A DNA stretch of 64,000 nucleotides. Origin: Sulfitobacter indolifex. GTDB taxonomy: Bacteria; Pseudomonadota; Alphaproteobacteria; Rhodobacterales; Rhodobacteraceae. Below are positions 55,603 to 64,000 of the stretch, piece by piece (the first letter of the stretch is position 1; every line of letters begins with the position of its first letter). Where the stretch lies: NCBI RefSeq assembly GCF_022788655.1, contig NZ_CP084951.1, forward strand, positions 2,604,001-2,668,000, in the 5' to 3' direction. A program made the translations under genes and the position numbers. The notes beneath the pieces were generated by a model. That model had not been told where the DNA came from and did no database searches. It saw only the letters and a list, made by a program, of their open reading frames with translations.

Positions 55603-56904
55603 CTAGTCGTTCAACTTGCGCAGGCGCGCGGTCACCGACAACCCATGCGCTTCAAGGCTCTCCGATTGGGCCAGCCGCTCTGCCGCGGGGCCGATGGCCC
55701 TGAGCGCCGCAGGGGTCATTTGCGCGAGCGTGGTCCGCTTCATGAAATCGAGCACCGACAGGCCCGATGAGAACCGCGCCGAGCGCGCCGTCGGCAGCAC
55801 GTGGTTCGGCCCGCCGACGTAGTCGCCAATCGCTTCAGGCGTCCACTGGCCAAGGAAAATCGCCCCCGCATGGGTGATCTTTTCTGACAGCGCTTTCGGG
55901 TCGGCGACGCACAACTCAAGGTGTTCTGGTGCGATGCGGTTGCTGAGCGCGGCAGCGACGTCCAGATCGGCCACGGTGATGATCGCCCCATTGTCGCGCC
56001 AGCTGGCCCCCGCAATCGCACGGCGTTCAAGGGTCAGCAGGCGCTTCTCCACCGCTTCCTCCACCGCGCGGGCGAAGGCGGGATCGGTGGTGATCAGAAT
56101 GCTTTGTGCGCTTTCGTCGTGTTCGGCTTGGCTGAGCAAATCAAGCGCGATGAAATCCGGGTCGTTGTCGCCATCCGCAATCACAAGGATCTCCGACGGC
56201 CCTGCGATCATGTCGATGCCCACCTTGCCAAAAACACGCCGTTTGGCGGCGGCGACGAAGGCGTTGCCCGGCCCGGTGATCTTGTCCACCGGCGGAATCG
56301 TTTCGGTGCCATAGGCCAGCGCGGCCACAGCCTGCGCGCCACCAATGCGGTAAATCTCATCCACCCCAGCAATGCGGGCCGCCAGCAGCACCAGCGGGTT
56401 CAACACGCCATCGGGCGTCGGCACGACCATGGCCAGACGCTCCACCCCCGCCACCTTGGCCGGGACCGCATTCATCAAGACCGACGAAGGGTAGCTCGCC
56501 AATCCGCCCGGTACATAAAGCCCCGCCGCCGAGACAGGCGTCCAGCGCCAGCCCAAGGTCGCGCCATCTGGATCGGTCCACTCGGCGTCCTCGGGCAATT
56601 GCCGCGCGTGGTAGGCGCGAATGCGGTCGGCGGCGAGCTCTAGGGCTTTGCGATCTTCGGGGGAGACTTCGGCGACGGCTGCGTCGACCTCTGCCGCGCT
56701 GATGCGTAACGTGTCTGGCGTCAGGGTCACGCGGTCGAATTTCTGCGACAGGTCGATCACAGCGGCGTCGCCCCGTGCGCGGACATCGGCGATGATATCG
56801 GCCACCACGGCGTCGACATCGGGGCTGTCTTCGCGTTTGGCGTTCAGAAGTTTATCGAACGCAGCTTCGAAATCGGCAGCGGAGGCATCGAGCGTGACAG
56901 GCAT
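55603..56904 (-). CDS. hisD: Histidinol dehydrogenase
   Basis: 433 aa NAD-dependent zinc enzyme for the last two steps of histidine synthesis. IDMIAGPSEILVIADG is the NAD-site signature; LLSQAEHDESAQSILIT carries the catalytic Glu-His-Asp and zinc-binding residues; GGPNHVLPTARSARF contains the second catalytic His. Full length. Other his genes are not in the window, as is common in this order. Confidence 0.97.
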   Translation of the reverse strand: MPVTLDASAADFEAAFDKLLNAKREDSPDVDAVVADIIADVRARGDAAVIDLSQKFDRVTLTPDTLRISAAEVDAAVAEVSPEDRKALELAADRIRAYHARQLPEDAEWTDPDGATLGWRWTPVSAAGLYVPGGLASYPSSVLMNAVPAKVAGVERLAMVVPTPDGVLNPLVLLAARIAGVDEIYRIGGAQAVAALAYGTETIPPVDKITGPGNAFVAAAKRRVFGKVGIDMIAGPSEILVIADGDNDPDFIALDLLSQAEHDESAQSILITTDPAFARAVEEAVEKRLLTLERRAIAGASWRDNGAIITVADLDVAAALSNRIAPEHLELCVADPKALSEKITHAGAIFLGQWTPEAIGDYVGGPNHVLPTARSARFSSGLSVLDFMKRTTLAQMTPAALRAIGPAAERLAQSESLEAHGLSVTARLRKLND

Positions 56905-56955
56905 GGGTTCAGGCTTTCGAAAAAGGGGGCAACCGCAACGGGCTGCCCAAAGGTA

Positions 56956-57285
56956 TCAAGGCGCGGATGGTCGGCGCAGGCTGGGCTCAGCACGCAGGCC
57001 CGAGGTTTTGGCGGCGGCACTGGGGGCGGACCGCTGCGCGAGGCGCATGGCGCGGGTGTCTTGAGCGTTGTCGAAAACGGCCCGCGCAACATGGGCCGCA
57101 AGAATGGCAAAGAGCCCGCCTGCAATCGCTGCCGCAGGCGCCAACAAGCCCGGCAATGTGACGGTGCCCAAGAGGTGCCGCACCGCCAACGCCACCCCAA
57201 GCAACAAAAGCGCCCAGCCGGTCGCTTCGGTCATCAGGGCCGCCACGCGACCACGGGTAAATCTATTCTGTTTAAGTTCAGGCAT
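56956..57285 (-). CDS. Small two-helix membrane protein
   Basis: 109 aa. Two hydrophobic helices (about residues 20-40 and 48-70) are followed by a basic, alanine-rich tail. ATG 57285 follows AAGGA; a GTG at 57318 would overlap the DUF2948 stop and is the alternative. It lies between DUF2948 and hisD in a conserved order. Function unknown. Confidence 0.65.
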   Translation of the reverse strand: MPELKQNRFTRGRVAALMTEATGWALLLLGVALAVRHLLGTVTLPGLLAPAAAIAGGLFAILAAHVARAVFDNAQDTRAMRLAQRSAPSAAAKTSGLRAEPSLRRPSAP

Positions 57286-57314
57286 CTCGCGATCCTTGGC
57301 ACCGTGACGCGATG

Positions 57315-57785
57315 TCACTCGGGGTGAACGGGCCGTTTCTTGGACGGGGCAACATAGGGGCGCGTTACGTCCTTGAGGGTCACTTCTAACGCTTCGACCT
57401 CCAGCCGGATCGCGCCGTCGCCGGCAAGGGTAAGCGTGACTTGGCCCGAAGGCGCATCGCTCTCCTCGAAGGTGATGTCGAGCAGCGACAGGATCGTGTC
57501 GGCGTCACCTTTGGGCACGCCTTGGCTGGCCACACGCTGCACATTATTGAACATCAGTATCGATTGCACACGTTCGGGCGCGTGCCGTGCAGCGCCCGTA
57601 TCCTCATGCCGCAACCGGTTCAGCAGCAGCGCAAAACGCGCGCCGGTGCGGTGCCAGCGCATTTCCGAGGCAGGAAAGACCGCGTCTTGGGTCAGCGACG
57701 CGATCACCGTCAGATCCTCGACATCGAATGCGCCGAGGTTCAACGGCGCTTCGCGGCCATCTTCGAAACGTGCATCTTCGGTCAT
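57315..57785 (-). CDS. DUF2948 family protein
   Basis: 156 aa soluble protein of the alphaproteobacterial DUF2948 family ([19 protein letters not shown], then [13 protein letters not shown], and a C-terminal [15 protein letters not shown]). The start overlaps the murA stop by 4 bases, so it is co-translated with murA. Function unknown. Confidence 0.87.
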   Translation of the reverse strand: MTEDARFEDGREAPLNLGAFDVEDLTVIASLTQDAVFPASEMRWHRTGARFALLLNRLRHEDTGAARHAPERVQSILMFNNVQRVASQGVPKGDADTILSLLDITFEESDAPSGQVTLTLAGDGAIRLEVEALEVTLKDVTRPYVAPSKKRPVHPE

Positions 57786-59053
57786 TTGCTGCTGATCCTT
57801 TCGATATCCGCACCCACACCGCGCAACTTGGACACCACATGCTCATAGCCGCGATCAAGGTGGTAGACGCGGCTTACCGTTGTCTCTCCGGTTGCCGCCA
57901 GCCCTGCAAGAATGAGCGAAATCGAAGCCCGCAGATCGGTCGCCATGACCGGCGCACCTTTGAGCTTTTCAACTCCAGTGACCTTGGCCGTGCCGCCATG
58001 CACGTCAATCCGTGCGCCCATGCGGATCAGCTCTGGCGCGTGCATAAAGCGGTTTTCGAAGATCTTCTCTTCCAGCACCGAGGTGCCTTCCGCCGTGCAA
58101 AGCAGCGCCATCATCTGCGCCTGCAGGTCGGTCGGGAAGCCGGGGAATGGTTCGGTGGTCACGTCGACCGCCGAGATGCGCCCGTTGCGGCGCGCTACTT
58201 TCAGGCCCGCTTCAGTCTCGGTCACTTCAATGCCCGCCGCGTCGAGCTTTTCGCAGAACGCCTGCAACAGGTCGATCCGCCCGCCCAGCAGTTCGACTTC
58301 GCCGCCGCAGAAGGCGGGCGCCAGCATATAGGTGCCAAGCTCGATTCGGTCGGTCACTACCTTGTGGGTCGCGCCATGCAGGCTATCGACGCCCTGAATT
58401 GTGATGCTCGACGTGCCATCGCCCTCAATCTGTGCCCCCATGGCGCGCAGGCAGTCCGCCAGATCGACGATCTCGGGCTCGCGTGCGGCATTGTTGATGA
58501 CGGTTGTGCCCTTGGCAAGCGTCGCGGCCATCAGGATGTTCTCGGTCGCACCAACCGAGGCGAAGGGGAAGTCGATCACCGCCCCCTTGAGCTTGCCGCC
58601 GTCGGCTTTGGCGTAAAGATACCCGTCACGCAGATCAATCTCGGCGCCCATTTTGGCCAGACCGTCAGTGTGAATATCCATTGGCCGCGCGCCAATTGCA
58701 CAGCCACCGGGCAGCGAAACTTCGGCATGGCCTTCGCGCGCCAGCAGCGGCCCAAGCACAAGGTTCGACGCGCGCATCTTGCGCACAATGTCATATTCCG
58801 CACGGGTGTTGATCGGCCCATGGCTGGCCATCGTGATGACTTTGCCGTCTTGCATGGAGGCCACTTCGGCACCCAGAGAGCGCAGCAGTTCGGTCATGGT
58901 GCGAATGTCGCTCAGACGTGGCGCATTGGTCAGCGTCAGCGGCTCCTCGCTCAGCAATGTAGCCGGCATCAGCGCCAGACAGGCGTTCTTGGCCCCCGCA
59001 ATGGGAATTTGCCCGTTCAGCTCGCCGCCGCCTCTGACCAGAATCGAATCCAT
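57782..59053 (-). CDS. murA: UDP-N-acetylglucosamine 1-carboxyvinyltransferase
   Basis: 423 aa enzyme for the first committed step of peptidoglycan synthesis, PEP transfer to UDP-GlcNAc. The catalytic cysteine is in [13 protein letters not shown] (near residue 117) and the substrate-binding lysine in IAGAKNACL (Lys22). Ends with [20 protein letters not shown]. Cysteine present, so fosfomycin-sensitive type. A 58-residue gene ends 3 bases upstream. Confidence 0.97.
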   Translation of the reverse strand: MDSILVRGGGELNGQIPIAGAKNACLALMPATLLSEEPLTLTNAPRLSDIRTMTELLRSLGAEVASMQDGKVITMASHGPINTRAEYDIVRKMRASNLVLGPLLAREGHAEVSLPGGCAIGARPMDIHTDGLAKMGAEIDLRDGYLYAKADGGKLKGAVIDFPFASVGATENILMAATLAKGTTVINNAAREPEIVDLADCLRAMGAQIEGDGTSSITIQGVDSLHGATHKVVTDRIELGTYMLAPAFCGGEVELLGGRIDLLQAFCEKLDAAGIEVTETEAGLKVARRNGRISAVDVTTEPFPGFPTDLQAQMMALLCTAEGTSVLEEKIFENRFMHAPELIRMGARIDVHGGTAKVTGVEKLKGAPVMATDLRASISLILAGLAATGETTVSRVYHLDRGYEHVVSKLRGVGADIERISSK

Positions 59054-59056
59054 CGT

Positions 59057-59233
59057 TCAGCTGTCCTTTTCCGACCCTTCGGGGTCATTGCCTGTATCCT
59101 GCGCCACATCCTCGGCCCGCGCACGCGCCTGAGCCTTGCGCCGGCCCATATTGGCCTTAAGCGCAGCCTTCAACCGCGCCTCACGAGCGCTCGGCGTTTT
59201 TACGGTCTTTTCTGGGGCGTTTTGCTTTGCCAT
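59057..59233 (-). CDS. Small basic protein upstream of murA
   Basis: 58 aa: starts MAKQNAPEKTVKTPSAREAR, has the basic helix LKAALKANMGRRKAQARARA and an acidic tail. Its stop is 3 bases before the murA start. A similar short gene occupies this position in related genomes as far as I recall. Size and charge suggest a nucleic-acid or ribosome-associated helper, but nothing specific can be said. Confidence 0.65.
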   Translation of the reverse strand: MAKQNAPEKTVKTPSAREARLKAALKANMGRRKAQARARAEDVAQDTGNDPEGSEKDS

Positions 59234-59318
59234 GCCGCCTATCTAGCGCAGGGTGCACGAAGCGTCCAGATCAGGGGTTGCGCCCCTTTTCGATTGCGGC
59301 TAATCACCCGCCCACGGC

Positions 59319-59890
<572 letters not shown>

Positions 59891-59938
59891 CGCACGGGCC
59901 ATAGACGCCTGCGCAGTAGCGCGGAGCCTACGAAAGTT

Positions 59939-62791
59939 TCATGCAGCGAGCGTCGGGAGCGGCACGTCACATAGTTTAGCAAAGGGACGTGCGGTGGGAC
60001 CATAGGCAGTTTCAGCCGGGTCACCCTGCCCTGCCGTCTCCGCGTTGGCCAAAGCGGGCATCAGGCGGTCGAACGTGGCCCGCGCTTCGGGCGACAGCAT
60101 CCGCAATGCGGTGCGACCGGGGTAGAAGCTCTCGCTCGGGATGCCTTCGGCAAAGATGATCTCATGCTGGGCAAAGAACAGATGCACATAGGTGACCTCG
60201 CGTTTGCCGTGGGCGATACGCACGCCGGGCATATCGCGGGCCAGATGGATCGCGCGCACGAGGTGGTCACTCCCGATCATCATTCCATGCTGGCGCGACA
60301 CGAACATCGCGCGGTGGTTGCCCAAGGCACCCTTGGCAATTCGGATCGGGCGCAACTCTTCGTTGGCGGTGAGTTCGCCATCGTTGACATGACGTTGACC
60401 GATCCACAAAAGCGGCTGCGGCCCGTGGTCCAAGGTCTCAACCAGATCGCCGGGTTTGAGCGTCTCGATCGCCACTGGACCCTGCGGGGTCATCACCTCG
60501 GTACCGGCAGCGAAACAGACAATTCCGGTGTTGTCATAGGTGTAGCTGTCACCCGTAGCATTCTTCACAGTGAGTGAGCTGTCCTGAAACCGCGTGTTGT
60601 CGGTGTAATCGACAGCATTGCCCTCATCGTCGTGGGTGTTGGACTGGTTCAGTATGCCGTCGTCGGCTTGGTCAGCGCGCAGTTCATCAAGGCTGTCGTA
60701 ATAGGCCCCCAGATCGAGAACATCGTTGTTGCTGGAATCACCATCGCCGGTGCGTCCGGTATTTCCGAAACCAAAATCGCTGACAGTATCATGGCCCTCG
60801 CTGACGCGGAAAAGGTCATTGCCGTCCCCGCCGATCAGTTGATCGTTGCCCGCGCCACCATCCAACGTGTCGTTTCCGGCCCCGCCTACAAGGGTGTCGT
60901 GGCCACCGCCCGCACCCCTGCCATCGCCCGAAAGGTAATCGTCGCCGTAGCCCCCATCGACATAATCATTTCCCTCGCCGCCACTGATGCGATCCGAGCC
61001 TGCGTCGCCAAAGAGCTTGTCGTTGCCAGCGCCGCCTGAGATCACATCCGCTCCAGCGCCGCCATGGACGATATCGTCCCCCCCGCCGCCCTCAAGCTGG
61101 TCGTCACCTGCACCGCCGTAGAGCAGGTCATTGCCCGCCCCGCCGTCAAGCAAGTCATTCTCAGCCCCGCCGTCAATCGTATCATTCCCGATGCCGCCGT
61201 AGACCGTGTCGTCCCCCGCGCCGCCCTCTAGAGAATCGTCGCCCGCGTCACCGTAGATCAGGTCATTGCCCGTCCCACCGTCGATGACATCCGCACCGTC
61301 ACCGCCATAAAGCGTGTCGCCGTCTGCACCGCCTTGCAGTGTGTCATCCCCCGCACCGCCGTAGATCAGGTCTGCCCCGTCGCCGCCGCTGATGCTGTCG
61401 TGACCTTCCTCACCATCAAGCAAGTCATTCCCGGCCCCGCCGTCAATCGTATCGTCCCCGAGGCCGCCATAGATCGTGTCGTTCCCCTCACCGCCCGCAA
61501 GCTGGTCGTTGCCACCCTCACCCAGAAGATAGTCATCACCAGAGCCGCCAAGCACAGTATCGTCCCCGTCGCCGGCACTGACGCCTAAGTCTCCGCTGTT
61601 GGCAGAGCCGTCGAGCTGGTCAGACTGCCCGGACAAAAAGAAGGCTTCGATGTCGGTGAAGGTGATTTGATCGCGGCCCGCGCTTGCGGTGCCTTGTTCG
61701 AACCCTGTGAAGGTGACTTCGACGCTTTGGCCGTGGCCGCGAAAATCGATGTAGTCGTGGTCGCCATCACCGCTGCCGCCATCGACCGTATCGCTGCCAA
61801 AACCGTCACTGGCCACGAAACTGTCCCTGCCTGTGCCGCCATGGAGCGTGTCACTGCCTGCGCCCATATAGAAGATATCATCGCCCGCGCCGCCGTCAGC
61901 ATAGTCGTCGCCCGCGCCGTCCCAAAGGTGGTCGTCGCCGCTGCCGCCGTCGAGAACATCGTTACCCGCCCCGCCGTTGAGCACGTCGTTGCATGCGCCG
62001 CCTTCAAGCGTGTCTGCCCCATCGCCCCCGACCAAGGTGTCACTGCCCCCGCCCCCTTGAAGTGAGTCGTCACCTGCCCCACCTCGAATGTAATCACGGC
62101 CTTCCTCGCCAAAGACGGTATCATTGCCCGCGCCCGCATCAATCTTGTCTGTACCGTCGCCGCCATAGACCACGTCGTCATTGCCCTCAGCGCCGCCACC
62201 ACGCCCGTCATCGATGCTGTCGCCATCGGCGTCGGTGTAGTGCGCATCCATGCTGTCATTGCCCGAGGTGCCATCAACAACACCGGGCCGCGTGTCGGTT
62301 TCGGCATAGCGAACCGAAGAGCTTTCCCCATCGGCGCTGTCCATCGCGTCGCCGTTGCGAGAGGATGTGGCTGAAAAGCTTTCGCCAGCCTTGGGTTGCT
62401 CCTCAGCCGGGTAGACAAAACCTACATTCTGCCCATCGATGCGCAGGACGTAGACCTCTTTACCGGATGCATCAATCAGGGAGAATTCATTCTCAAGAAC
62501 CGCCCCAGCCGGATAGGTGACCCCATTGATCGTCGCTGGCTGTGCAAGGGTCTGTGCGCCGCCCTCTTCGACATAGCCGTCTTCGAAATGGCTGTCATCG
62601 TCGTTGATGACGATATTTGTGCCGTCACCGCCTTCAAATTTGAAATCCTGGTTCACCCAGCTGGGCTTTGACGCATCATAGTGCCGCGCCGCGCTGTCAT
62701 TGGCCTGCACATCGCCGGTCAGATTGGCTTCTGACAAATCCGATGGGGTCTTAAACATAGACCAATCATAGACGGTAAACTGATAACCCAC
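59939..62791 (-). CDS. RTX-type calcium-binding protein with C-terminal Hint domain
   Basis: 950 aa, very acidic. Residues 1-~170 are a non-repeat head. From ~170 to ~650 come many nonapeptide GGxGxDxLx repeats (for example GGAGNDLLDGGAGNDLLYG), which bind calcium and form parallel beta-rolls after type I secretion. From ~755 a Hint domain begins CFAAGTEVMTPQGP with HGMMIGSDHLV later, as in the Hint_2 group. The conserved asparagine of a splicing intein is absent at the end. No secretion genes are adjacent. It probably acts at the cell surface or in biofilm; specific function unknown. Confidence 0.88.
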   Translation of the reverse strand: MGYQFTVYDWSMFKTPSDLSEANLTGDVQANDSAARHYDASKPSWVNQDFKFEGGDGTNIVINDDDSHFEDGYVEEGGAQTLAQPATINGVTYPAGAVLENEFSLIDASGKEVYVLRIDGQNVGFVYPAEEQPKAGESFSATSSRNGDAMDSADGESSSVRYAETDTRPGVVDGTSGNDSMDAHYTDADGDSIDDGRGGGAEGNDDVVYGGDGTDKIDAGAGNDTVFGEEGRDYIRGGAGDDSLQGGGGSDTLVGGDGADTLEGGACNDVLNGGAGNDVLDGGSGDDHLWDGAGDDYADGGAGDDIFYMGAGSDTLHGGTGRDSFVASDGFGSDTVDGGSGDGDHDYIDFRGHGQSVEVTFTGFEQGTASAGRDQITFTDIEAFFLSGQSDQLDGSANSGDLGVSAGDGDDTVLGGSGDDYLLGEGGNDQLAGGEGNDTIYGGLGDDTIDGGAGNDLLDGEEGHDSISGGDGADLIYGGAGDDTLQGGADGDTLYGGDGADVIDGGTGNDLIYGDAGDDSLEGGAGDDTVYGGIGNDTIDGGAENDLLDGGAGNDLLYGGAGDDQLEGGGGDDIVHGGAGADVISGGAGNDKLFGDAGSDRISGGEGNDYVDGGYGDDYLSGDGRGAGGGHDTLVGGAGNDTLDGGAGNDQLIGGDGNDLFRVSEGHDTVSDFGFGNTGRTGDGDSSNNDVLDLGAYYDSLDELRADQADDGILNQSNTHDDEGNAVDYTDNTRFQDSSLTVKNATGDSYTYDNTGIVCFAAGTEVMTPQGPVAIETLKPGDLVETLDHGPQPLLWIGQRHVNDGELTANEELRPIRIAKGALGNHRAMFVSRQHGMMIGSDHLVRAIHLARDMPGVRIAHGKREVTYVHLFFAQHEIIFAEGIPSESFYPGRTALRMLSPEARATFDRLMPALANAETAGQGDPAETAYGPTARPFAKLCDVPLPTLAA

Positions 62792-62978
62792 TGCGCGCGC
62801 CCTATAGATGCCGAGGCCTTAAGACCTTCGTTTTCGTAAGAGCCCGATGTCGCCTGGAAATATGGCGAAGATGAGACAGGAATTAGGAGGGCGTGAGCAG
62901 CGTTGCAAATATGTGACCGCAAAACACCCCCGCCCGAGGTAACGGACAAGGGTGCTTAACTTTTCGTAATCGGGCGTT

Positions 62979-63500
62979 TTAGGACGCCTCAAACACACCG
63001 CAGGCAATGCGTGAGCCGGCATCACCAGCGGGTTGCGACGTGTAATCGTCTGCGCCGTCGTGGATGACAAAAGCAGCGCCGTCATCGTCTTTGATCATGC
63101 CGTCGATGTCGAGCAGATCAAGGAACACTTCGGCCTGAAGCACGCCGTCATCACCAACAACCATGTTGGGCATGTCACCCGGATGCGGCCCGCCTTCGAC
63201 AAGCACGCCATGTTGATGGTCGCCCGCGATATGACCACCAGCCGAGGTGAAATCATCTGCAGAGCAGTCGCCGGTTTCATGGAGGTGCACGCCATGCGTC
63301 CCTGTTGGCACGCCTGTTACATCAATCTTGACCAGCATCCGGCCTGAGGCCGTCGTGTTCAATGTAACGCTCCCAGTGATATCATCGGATTTGCCAGCCA
63401 CCTGAGCGGTCGCCGCCGTTTGCATGTGGCCTTCGGCCTGCGCCGCTACGGCGCCAGTTGTGACCAATGCGGCCCCGAGTAGGATATTGCACAGATACAT
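62979..63500 (-). CDS. sodC: Superoxide dismutase [Cu-Zn]
   Basis: 173 aa periplasmic enzyme. A signal peptide (residues ~1-21) is followed by metal ligands in GVHLHETGDC (His-x-His), GGHIAGDHQHGV and FVIHDGADDY. The disulfide cysteines are in ETGDCS and SRIACGV, and the C-terminal PAGDAGSRIACG is the family signature. Removes superoxide outside the cytoplasm. Flanked by a 187-base gap to the RTX gene and 105 bases to tRNA-Arg; no terminator with a T-run was seen. Confidence 0.95.
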   Translation of the reverse strand: MYLCNILLGAALVTTGAVAAQAEGHMQTAATAQVAGKSDDITGSVTLNTTASGRMLVKIDVTGVPTGTHGVHLHETGDCSADDFTSAGGHIAGDHQHGVLVEGGPHPGDMPNMVVGDDGVLQAEVFLDLLDIDGMIKDDDGAAFVIHDGADDYTSQPAGDAGSRIACGVFEAS

Positions 63501-63605
63501 GGCGTTCCTCCGTTGGGTTCTATGTCAGATGAAACCACAACCCCTCCGGCCCAGGTCGGGTTCCTCTTGATGCGACCCAAAGCTTGGCCCTATAAGCGGC
63601 CGAGT

Positions 63606-63682
63606 GCTCCCTTAGCTCAGCTGGATAGAGCAGCCGACTTCTAATCGGCAGGTCGAGGGTTCGAATCCTTCAGGGAGCGCCA
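63606..63682 (+). tRNA. tRNA-Arg (anticodon TCT)
   Basis: 77 bases. The acceptor stem GCTCCCT pairs with AGGGAGC, the anticodon arm GCCGA-CTTCTAA-TCGGC gives anticodon TCT (reads AGA), the T-arm is GAGGG-TTCGAAT-CCTTC with one G-T pair, and CCA is encoded. Confidence 0.95.
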
Positions 63683-63809
63683 TTTTCGCAAGGCCGAACA
63701 ACAGGCCGTCAGCAAAATTTGCGAGGCCACCAGATAGACCGGTTCCGATTTGGCCGAAAGGCAGCTTTGGCGTCGAGCCTATCACGCAGGACACCGCCGC
63801 TTTGGTCAA

Positions 63810-64000
63810 CTAAGCCGCGACACGCGCCTTCTCCACCTCTACGATGAAGGCACAATTTGGCAAATCCACGGTGAATTTTGTCCCGGACCCGATAGTGCTT
63901 TCTACATGAATGTCCCCATCATGCGCCGCGGCAAGCTTTTTGCTGATCGCGAGACCCAGACCGGTGCCACCGTCCGCACTTTTTGTTGCAGATTCGGCTT
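63810..64000 (-). CDS. Sensor histidine kinase, C-terminal fragment (runs off the window)
   Basis: The visible ~62 codons read [20 protein letters not shown] followed by [18 protein letters not shown] and end [13 protein letters not shown] is the G2 box of the HATPase_c domain, so this is the end of a two-component sensor kinase whose start lies beyond 64000. The missing part would show its sensor and receiver domains. Confidence 0.85.
   Translation of the reverse strand, partial: AESATKSADGGTGLGLAISKKLAAAHDGDIHVESTIGSGTKFTVDLPNCAFIVEVEKARVAA

Noticed and set aside
59939..60530. Functional intein at the end of the RTX protein
   Set aside because: The Hint domain lacks a C-terminal extein and the splicing Asn, so protein splicing is unlikely; cleavage remains possible.
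61334..62520. Several open frames on both strands within the RTX gene
   Set aside because: Their repetitive composition only mirrors the DNA of the calcium repeats in other frames.

Overview
The window looks like chromosome from an alphaproteobacterium of the Roseobacter group (Rhodobacteraceae; a Sulfitobacter-like genome would fit). The basis is the high GC content, the conserved block murA - DUF2948 - membrane protein - hisD - UPF0262 - low-molecular-weight phosphatase, and the large number of ABC, TRAP and deacylase genes. This is recognition from protein sequence and gene order; no database search was run. No rRNA, CRISPR array, phage or intact insertion sequence was seen.

Layout. 0-6.6 kb: a LuxR-type regulator divergent from a polyamine-type ABC transporter operon (ATPase, two permeases, binding protein) that ends in a YtcJ-like amidohydrolase. 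6.7-9.5 kb: a two-subunit molybdenum hydroxylase of the isoquinoline 1-oxidoreductase type. 9.7-22.8 kb: a catabolic island built around a GntR/FCD regulator. One arm has an oligopeptide-type ABC transporter and an SDR. The divergent arm has an acetylpolyamine-amidohydrolase/HDAC-like enzyme, a ThDP enzyme, an M20 deacylase, an APH-fold kinase and a class III PLP enzyme. The kinase plus PLP pair resembles hydroxylysine kinase and phospholyase, so the island probably imports, deacylates, phosphorylates and eliminates a hydroxylated amine or amino acid. 23.0-24.8 kb: a lytic transglycosylase and a stretch of decayed genes. 24.8-27.7 kb: a cation/proton antiporter and a copper-handling pair (DUF2946 and PCu(A)C). 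27.9-32.0 kb: a NitT/TauT-type ABC transporter with a Na+/H+ antiporter gene inside its operon.

32.2-35.4 kb holds the most striking gene: a 1068-residue cytoplasmic reductive dehalogenase with two RdhA-like halves, two 4Fe-4S motifs and a fused flavin/2Fe-2S reductase. It is divergent from the NitT/TauT transporter, which suggests import and NAD(P)H-driven dehalogenation of an organohalide. rpe follows it. 36.2-48.3 kb is one long minus-strand operon of overlapping genes: TRAP transporter (P, Q, M), IclR regulator, FadJ-type multifunctional enzyme, thiolase, two acyl-CoA dehydrogenases, thioesterase, enoyl-CoA hydratase and acyl-CoA ligase. Its content matches the pim (pimeloyl-CoA, dicarboxylate) beta-oxidation set.

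48.5-59.2 kb is mostly housekeeping (5-FTHF cyclo-ligase, MBL hydrolase, PhnA-like protein, lepA, hisD, murA). It is interrupted at 50.6-52.1 kb by a 168-bp tandem repeat and an AT-richer P63C-domain gene with an array of inverted octamers upstream. 59.3-63.7 kb has a tRNA-Thr whose 3' tail is repeated in a 116-bp tandem array, a large RTX/Hint protein, sodC and a tRNA-Arg. The window ends inside a histidine kinase gene on the minus strand.
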